Assembly: GCA_029204225.1 (NCBI GenBank) | Contig: CM055095.1 | Location: 74,389,501 to 74,453,500, forward strand | Direction of reading: 5' to 3' | DNA length: 64,000 nucleotides | From: Diphasiastrum complanatum | Lineage: Eukaryota > Streptophyta > Lycopodiopsida > Lycopodiales > Lycopodiaceae | Shown: positions 59,156 through 64,000 of the stretch, piece by piece | Position numbering within the stretch: the first letter of the stretch is position 1 | Layout of the letters: each line of letters begins with the position of its first letter | Position numbers and translations under genes: made by a program | The notes under the pieces: generated by a model | Database searches by the model: none | Told to the model about the DNA's origin: nothing | Seen by the model: the letters and a program-made list of their open reading frames with translations, nothing else

Positions 59156-60574
59156 CTAAGAACTAGGAAAAGAATGAGAATTCGCAACCTCAACTGTGAG
59201 AGGCTGGGAAGCAGGAACAGGGGAAGCACGGATCCGACTAGTGATATAACTGCTAATAAAAGAATGAGTGCTACCAGTATCAACTAAAGCAATATACTCA
59301 CGACCTGTAATACGCACACGTAACCGAATGGAGCGAGGACCAGGACGCCCTGTCCAAGTAGCATAGGCAAGTTGAGCATGGCAAGTAGCAGGAAGTAAAT
59401 CAGGGGAAGGCTCAGAGGATAAGTCAGGCTCATCAGAAATATGAATGTAGATATCGGAATCATCTGAAGTAGTGCCCTCATGGTAAAAAACAGCAGTAGT
59501 AGTAGGGAGAGGCTGGCGGCAATCACGGGCAAGATGGTCAGGACTCTTACAACGAAAGCAAAGACGCTTCTGCTGAAGATCAGCGAACTCTGCAGACGTG
59601 TAACGTCGGACAAAAGCAGGTCGAGGAGTCGGAGGACGAGGAGGCGAAGGGGCAATGGAGAGAGCTGGAACAGAAGGGGCCGGTGTAGGGGTGGATGTAG
59701 CGGGAAAAGATGAAGCAGAAGGACGGGGTCGGGAGAAGCGGGAAGGAAGGGTGTCAGAGTACTTATGCTGTAAAGTACTGGCAAGAGACATCGCCTCAAC
59801 AAGTGTGGTAGGACGGAAGGAAGAAACATCATAACGTAAAGCACCACGAAGCCCAGCAATGTAACGAGAAATAAGCTCAATGGGCTGTAGATCTGTGAAA
59901 AGATAAGAAAGCTCCATAAACTGATTTGTATAAGAAGCAAGATCATTGGTCTGAGTGAGACTACGGAATGTATCACGTTGGCGGTCAAGCCACTGAGGAT
60001 CGATCATAGCATGGTGGAGGTCACGGCGAAAAGTATGCCATACATGGAGCCCTTCCCGATCAGGATCAACTCTATAAACTCGCCACCACGTGGCGGCACG
60101 TCCATCTAAATGTAAAGCAGCCAACTGGATCTTCTGAGGATCAGTCTTAGGGTAAATCTGAAAATATGTGTCAAGCTTAGCAAAGCAATTCCCTAATAAG
60201 TTCCCGTCTGAGGAACCGGAATAGGTAGCAAGCTGTACCCTATCACGAAAGTCTCGAGCAAAGTGTGGCTCAGGAAGGGGGGGATGAGGAAAGAAACCAG
60301 GAGGTGGGTTAGATGGAATGAACGGTCCACCACCAGGCTGACTAGCAGAAGAAGATGGAAATCCAAATGGAGGGGGAGTCCCAAATGTAGGAAAAATAGG
60401 AGCTTTACCAGGACCATGAGGCTGTAAAGAATCAATCTGTGACTGCATAGTAGCAAAGCCGGTCATAACTGAATCGAAGCGAAGAACGAGGCCATAAAGG
60501 GTCTCATCCATGCGACGAAACTGATCGGATAAGGTTTCCTGAGTAGTCTCACTCGGGGTAGGTGAATGTGCCAT
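59156..60574 (-). CDS. gag: Element 5 gag-protease start, open 473 codons
   Basis: The frame opens further upstream (60628), but MAHSPTPSETTQET at 60574 matches the start in elements 3 and 4. The Pro/Gly-rich N-part is followed by the capsid (YSGSSDGNLLGNCFAKLDTY, LDGRAATWWRVYRVDPDREG, DLASYTNQFMELSYLF). The zinc knuckle is CFRCKSPDHLARDC, then protease ALVDTGSTHSFISSYI. The frame stops with TAG at 59156, in mid-protease, then continues in the same frame with GDFSGQADLYIIP and LILGADWFASLGAV. Gag itself is undamaged. Confidence 0.93.
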   Translation of the reverse strand: MAHSPTPSETTQETLSDQFRRMDETLYGLVLRFDSVMTGFATMQSQIDSLQPHGPGKAPIFPTFGTPPPFGFPSSSASQPGGGPFIPSNPPPGFFPHPPLPEPHFARDFRDRVQLATYSGSSDGNLLGNCFAKLDTYFQIYPKTDPQKIQLAALHLDGRAATWWRVYRVDPDREGLHVWHTFRRDLHHAMIDPQWLDRQRDTFRSLTQTNDLASYTNQFMELSYLFTDLQPIELISRYIAGLRGALRYDVSSFRPTTLVEAMSLASTLQHKYSDTLPSRFSRPRPSASSFPATSTPTPAPSVPALSIAPSPPRPPTPRPAFVRRYTSAEFADLQQKRLCFRCKSPDHLARDCRQPLPTTTAVFYHEGTTSDDSDIYIHISDEPDLSSEPSPDLLPATCHAQLAYATWTGRPGPRSIRLRVRITGREYIALVDTGSTHSFISSYITSRIRASPVPASQPLTVEVANSHSFPSS

Positions 60575-60679
60575 AATGATAGTGGAAGGAATAGATGAAA
60601 ACTTGAGGGAGCGGACTCTTGTCGTCACCCCAAATTAGCCTATTACAACCAATATTATCACAACTGGAAAAAAAAAAAA

Positions 60680-61240
60680 GGCAGCAATGAACAATGGAGA
60701 AGCTGTAAAAATGCGCTGGACAGCCAGGGATAAAATGTGAATTTGAAAGATTAAACGGAGTCAGAATTCCTGAAAATGTCGTGGAGAATGAGCGCGCAAC
60801 ACCCTTTTGATAAGCTGTGAAAGATGGCTGGAAATGGAGAAAGAAATAGGCACTGACAAGTTGGGAGTGCTGAGGCAGCGATTTACAAGTTGAAGAATTT
60901 TAGCTGTTGGGAATAGCAAATGATGTCGGAATTGGGTAGTTTTTGGATGAGGATGGGCGTTGGACAGTCAGGGAACTAACTGTGGAAGATGGCTGCAAAC
61001 TGGAAAAATATCAGACGAAAGTGACAGGTTGGAAGGCAGGGACAGCGATGGAAAGGAAGAGGAGGAGCGCTGGGTAGCAACGAAAAGAGGGGACAAAACA
61101 GGGGGAGCGCTGGGCAAGAAGGAGTGGAAGGAGCAGCGATGGAACAAGGCTGTCAAAACGACAATGGAGCTGTAGGAATAGCGATGGAGGAGCAAGGCAA
61201 GGCAACAAAGAGAAAAAAATTCCAGATTGTGCTCAGAAAA
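60680..61240 (-). repeat. Element 5 leader repeats
   Basis: On the minus strand GGCTGTCCAGCGCAT, GACTGTCCAACGCCC and several CAGCGCT(C)CCC-like cores recur, matching the leaders of elements 2-4. Confidence 0.7.
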
Positions 61241-61242
61241 GT

Positions 61243-61254
61243 GCTCTGATACCA
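61243..61254 (-). other. Element 5 primer binding site
   Basis: Minus-strand TGGTATCAGAGC directly follows the LTR end TAACT. Confidence 0.93.
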
Positions 61255-61701
61255 AGTTACGAATAGAGCCACAGCCGATCTAGAGCTAAGCTATGAAAGC
61301 ATCACATAAGCAAGACTTAAGCTATGAAAGCAGCACATAAGCAAGACTTAACCCTAGAAAGCAGGAAAGAGAGAGATTAAGGAGGCTAAAGAGAGAGATC
61401 AATATCATCAGCTGAATGACAAATGACACAATTTACCTACTTATAGCCAAGAGGAAGCCCTAAAAGGAAGCTTCCAGTGGCTAGGGCCCAACTGGGAGGG
61501 ATAATAGTCCGCCCTCCAAGAAGGCCCCCACTCTCCAGTAATATGTCCAAATGGCCTAATAATGAACAATAAGGCCAAAGGCCAACCATATAGTCTGAAT
61601 GTCACTAATGAATAAAAAAGGGCCCAAGGCGCTTATGCATAAAGTAAAGTAACTGTAAATGTAAATGGACGCGGCGAATGTAATGAGCCGAGTCCATAAC
61701 T
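61255..61701 (-). repeat. Element 5 5' LTR (right)
   Basis: 447 bp, same termini as the left LTR. Confidence 0.93.
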
Positions 61702-61848
61702 CTATTAGTTGGTTACTGGGAAGCAGTTTATGCGTAGCTTGCCAAAGGCTTAGGATGCAGCTCTTCTTTCCATTCAGAGTACATCAGTTGCTGCTTCACT
61801 TTCACCATTCATGGGTCCTCTTCCTCAGGTTGATGCTCCTTCGGATTA

Positions 61849-62640
61849 ATAGGTTGTTGCTGTGTGCCTTGTGCCTATATGCCTTGATTCACAGATATTG
61901 TATTCAGTGGTCATTCCTGGTTTCATTGATATTCAGGCCGTATACCTTGGTGGTATTTCTACTATTGCTTTTGCGCATACCTTTGGTGCAGTATCTTCTC
62001 CATTGGTCTCTATATCTCCATCTCTTGAGTCCGTTATGGCTGATGTTCCTGCTGATTTCTACGGGGTTCTTCACGGGTCCATGTTTGATGGTTCCCTCGC
62101 TATTGGTGATCAGGTTGTATCTTCTTTCGCTTTACTCCATGGATCTCTGCTTGAGGTTTGTGAACAGCCTCATGATATTTCTATGGTTCCTTACATGATT
62201 CATGTGCCTTTGGCCCTTATCGTTACACATTTTCCATCCGAGGATGGTCACTATTACTTATCTAGGGTATTTATACGCTGGGATCTTTCTAGATGAGTAT
62301 ACGGGCATCCTTCAATCTCCTTGTGTTTCTACATATAGGTTTGCTGCAGTCCATGCCGATGCTATGGATATATGGCATTCCTGGTTATTACATATAGCTT
62401 GGTTTCCATTTGGACATGTTGGTTGGTGCTGGTTTTTCCATATTACTGATCGCCTATGGTGCGGATATCTCTATGATTATGCATGTGGCTCTCTATCTGT
62501 TCCTTGGATTGTTGCTCATTGTCAGGCTTGGCATATCCTGATGTCTTGGGTTATTGCCTCCGTTCCAGCTACTGTTTGTCCAGGTGATCTTCAGATTCCC
62601 CATCATTTCAAGTTGCGATGGTTGGGTGGATGAGACTATG
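61849..62640 (+). other. Unknown open segment 2 in element 4
   Basis: After GKQFMRSLPKA and a degraded spacer, the reverse transcriptase expected from relatives is absent. Instead two overlapping open frames occur (61862-62296, 144 codons; 62202-62633, 143 codons). They contain ADVPADFYGVLHGSMFDGSL and, in the other frame, YAGIFLDEYTGIL. These echo EIIHGSTVSDAL and THLDEYAVLL in segment 1, so the two segments may share an origin. The composition is T-rich and codon structure is weak. Confidence 0.35.
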
Positions 62641-62999
62641 CTAGCCCTGCTATGATACCATAGCATTTAACAGTTCCAATATGTTTCCTTCTTATGAATG
62701 CACTGTGATGGAAAGTGCGATGTGGGCGTCATAGTGTCTTTGATGGCTCACCTTCATGTTGGTCTCTGTTGCATGGTTTTTGGACCATCGTCTACTTGTC
62801 TGTTAGCTTTATCAATATAGCATGGATGTGGTCTCCACCCTTATTTTGTCATGATATTGCTTAAAGCCTAAGGGTGATGGATGTGATCATGCTTGTGTGC
62901 GCATGGTTGAGCATGTGCAGTTATTGGCCTTGCATGTGTTAGTTAATGAGTTTACAACTTGTATCATTTATGGTTGTATGGTTTCCTGTCTTCTTAGAA
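62641..62999. other. Non-coding stretch at the right end of element 4
   Basis: No coding or LTR sequence was recognised. The phrase tttccttcttatgaatgcactgtgatgg resembles ctttccttctcacaaatgca...atgatggg just left of element 4 (about 52220-52250), which may mark the insertion neighbourhood. Confidence 0.35.
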
Positions 63000-63357
63000 T
63001 TGGCCTTTTTAGAATCAGAAGAATCGGTGGTTTAGAATTGGGATCTTTGGAAAATAATCAGTTTATCTTTTAAATGTCAATTATTTTACAAAAAAATATT
63101 AAGAAACTAGGAAACAATGATTTGTCTTGCATTTTACATAATTTACTTCTTAGTATGGCTTAATTATTACAAAATAGTCAATACAATGGCCACTCACAAG
63201 TGCTCGACTCTTGAGTGCACACAATAATTGACTACATTTAACTCAAAAATAACGAATAACATATAATTACGATTCAAGCATAAGCATGATCCATTTAACA
63301 AAATAAGGTCTAAATTCAAATATAATCGTGATCCATTATCCACAATAGAGTCAAATA
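63000..63357. repeat. Dispersed repeat A, copy 2
   Basis: See copy 1 at 1350-1722; same orientation. The (CT)n tract that follows copy 1 is absent here. Confidence 0.75.
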
Positions 63358-64000
63358 GGGTGGAGCAAAAACATAGTAGGGCAAAAATACCCTACTTGTC
63401 AACAATCAAGGCAATCATCATACTTTTTTTTTTTTTTAATGAAAATAGGTATCTTTTTTTTTTCTTATGAGACAATTGCATATATATCGGTACTCTGAGC
63501 TCAATGAGAAAATGAATTTCGGATGAGCTGATATTGTTTGTCAAGACAAAATGTATTTACGACTGACTAGTTAAATTAAGCTCATTCTTTCATCTTCTAC
63601 ACTATTTAGTGCTGTGAAATTTTACGTAGAAAGAATCCCATATCTCAACAGTTGATAAAAAAGAGGTGGTGGTTGTTTGCAGTGATTTTTCCTGATGCAA
63701 CAGAAATATCCAGGTAATGATTTGAAGTTTTTTGAATGTTGCAACAATATTTGGTAGCACTAGCTTTGATTATTCACAATCTGAACATTGTATATCCACA
63801 TATCAGGCCTTGCCAAGAATAAACCACAAGCCTTTGAGGCTTCTCTTTTTCTGCAACAGCCTAAACTTTAGTTTGCATGGCAACCACCCTTATCCAACTT
63901 TGCTACCGTTGGGGATGCTTTGAAGTTTTGTTTTTTATATAGAATTTAATCTCATATTGTACAACCATTTAATTTTTAAATGAGCAGAACCATGGCTTTA
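63358..64000. other. Non-coding right edge
   Basis: AT-rich, with poly-T runs near 63426-63462. No gene was recognised. Confidence 0.45.

Larger units (their letters stand above)
55481..61701 (-). mobile_element. Element 5: nearly full-length chromovirus, AGTTA/TAACT LTRs
   Basis: This is a 6221-bp minus-strand element with 447-bp LTRs that differ at about ten positions by eye. The order on the minus strand is LTR, primer site, leader, gag, protease, reverse transcriptase, RNase H, integrase, chromodomain-like end, purine tract, LTR. Gag and pol are in a single frame. The frame carries several stops (TAG at 59156, about 59015, about 58873, 57308; TAA at 57611; TAG at 56726) and a frameshift near 56418. 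It is inserted in element 4, so it is younger than that copy. Confidence 0.95.
52257..62640 (+). mobile_element. Element 4: non-autonomous chromovirus derivative, split by element 5
   Basis: It starts with LTR 52257-52645 and primer site TGATATCAGAGC. A long leader with tandem GGCTGTCCAGCGCCC repeats follows, then gag (start codon changed to ATA) and an unknown open segment in place of the zinc knuckle. Protease comes next, and then element 5 interrupts at 55481-61701. The element resumes as LVTGKQFMRSLPKA at 61707 and soon passes into a second unknown segment in place of reverse transcriptase. No 3' LTR is visible, so the right end is approximate. Confidence 0.8.

Overview
The window looks like nuclear DNA of a land plant with a large, retrotransposon-rich genome. 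GT-AG introns, an MLO-family membrane protein gene, plant Ty3/gypsy chromoviruses primed by initiator tRNA-Met (TGGTATCAGAGC), Ty1/copia, Tat-like, LINE and hAT relics, and long (CT)n, (GA)n and (TA)n tracts all support this. A fern, lycophyte or gymnosperm is my guess, from the very long introns; the sequence does not prove it.

Region 0.6-37 kb is occupied by one minus-strand MLO-type gene. Eight exons with consensus splice sites are visible: 36858-36986, 36203-36260, 35510-35754, 34604-34720, 31578-31638, 31128-31222, 27013-27098, then 768-935 and 615-650 (nine segments, the last a 36-bp micro-exon). The gene runs off the left edge. Phases agree for exons 1-6. Two expected exons (after 31128 and after 27013) were not found. 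About 26 kb separates the exons at 27.0 kb and 0.9 kb and is packed with nested transposons. A six-unit ~62-bp minisatellite lies 260-640 bp upstream of the start codon.

Inside the 26-kb gap, from right to left: a Tat-like gypsy pol relic (21.4-23.7 kb, minus); a minus-strand coiled-coil open reading frame (20.5 to 7.5 kb), split by two nested LTR retrotransposons. These are element 2 (16014-20077, TSD ATTGA) and element 1 (9152-15452, TSD GGCGG, nearly identical LTRs). Removing both, with one copy of each TSD, restores the frame. Further left lie a copia relic with its middle deleted (about 3.95-4.5 kb), a gypsy integrase tail (3.6 kb) and an L1-like ORF1 relic (2.55-3.15 kb).

Region 38-48 kb contains two inverted-repeat hairpins, a possible exon (39824-40027), a decayed spliced gene with a DNA N4/N6-methylase-like domain (40482-42051, minus), a possible 5' exon of an unknown gene (44 kb), a hAT transposase end (45.6-46.3 kb, minus) and a chromovirus integrase/chromodomain plus LTR fragment (47.5-48.46 kb, minus).

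Region 48.5-62.6 kb is a cluster of one chromovirus family, whose LTRs begin AGTTA and end TAACT instead of TG...CA. Element 3 (plus) is cut off after gag. Element 4 (plus) has gag, protease and two stretches of unknown open sequence in place of normal gag/pol. Element 5 (55481-61701, minus) is nearly full length and is inserted in element 4 with TSD CTATC/CTATT. The last 1.3 kb is non-coding and contains a second copy of a repeat found at 1.35-1.72 kb.
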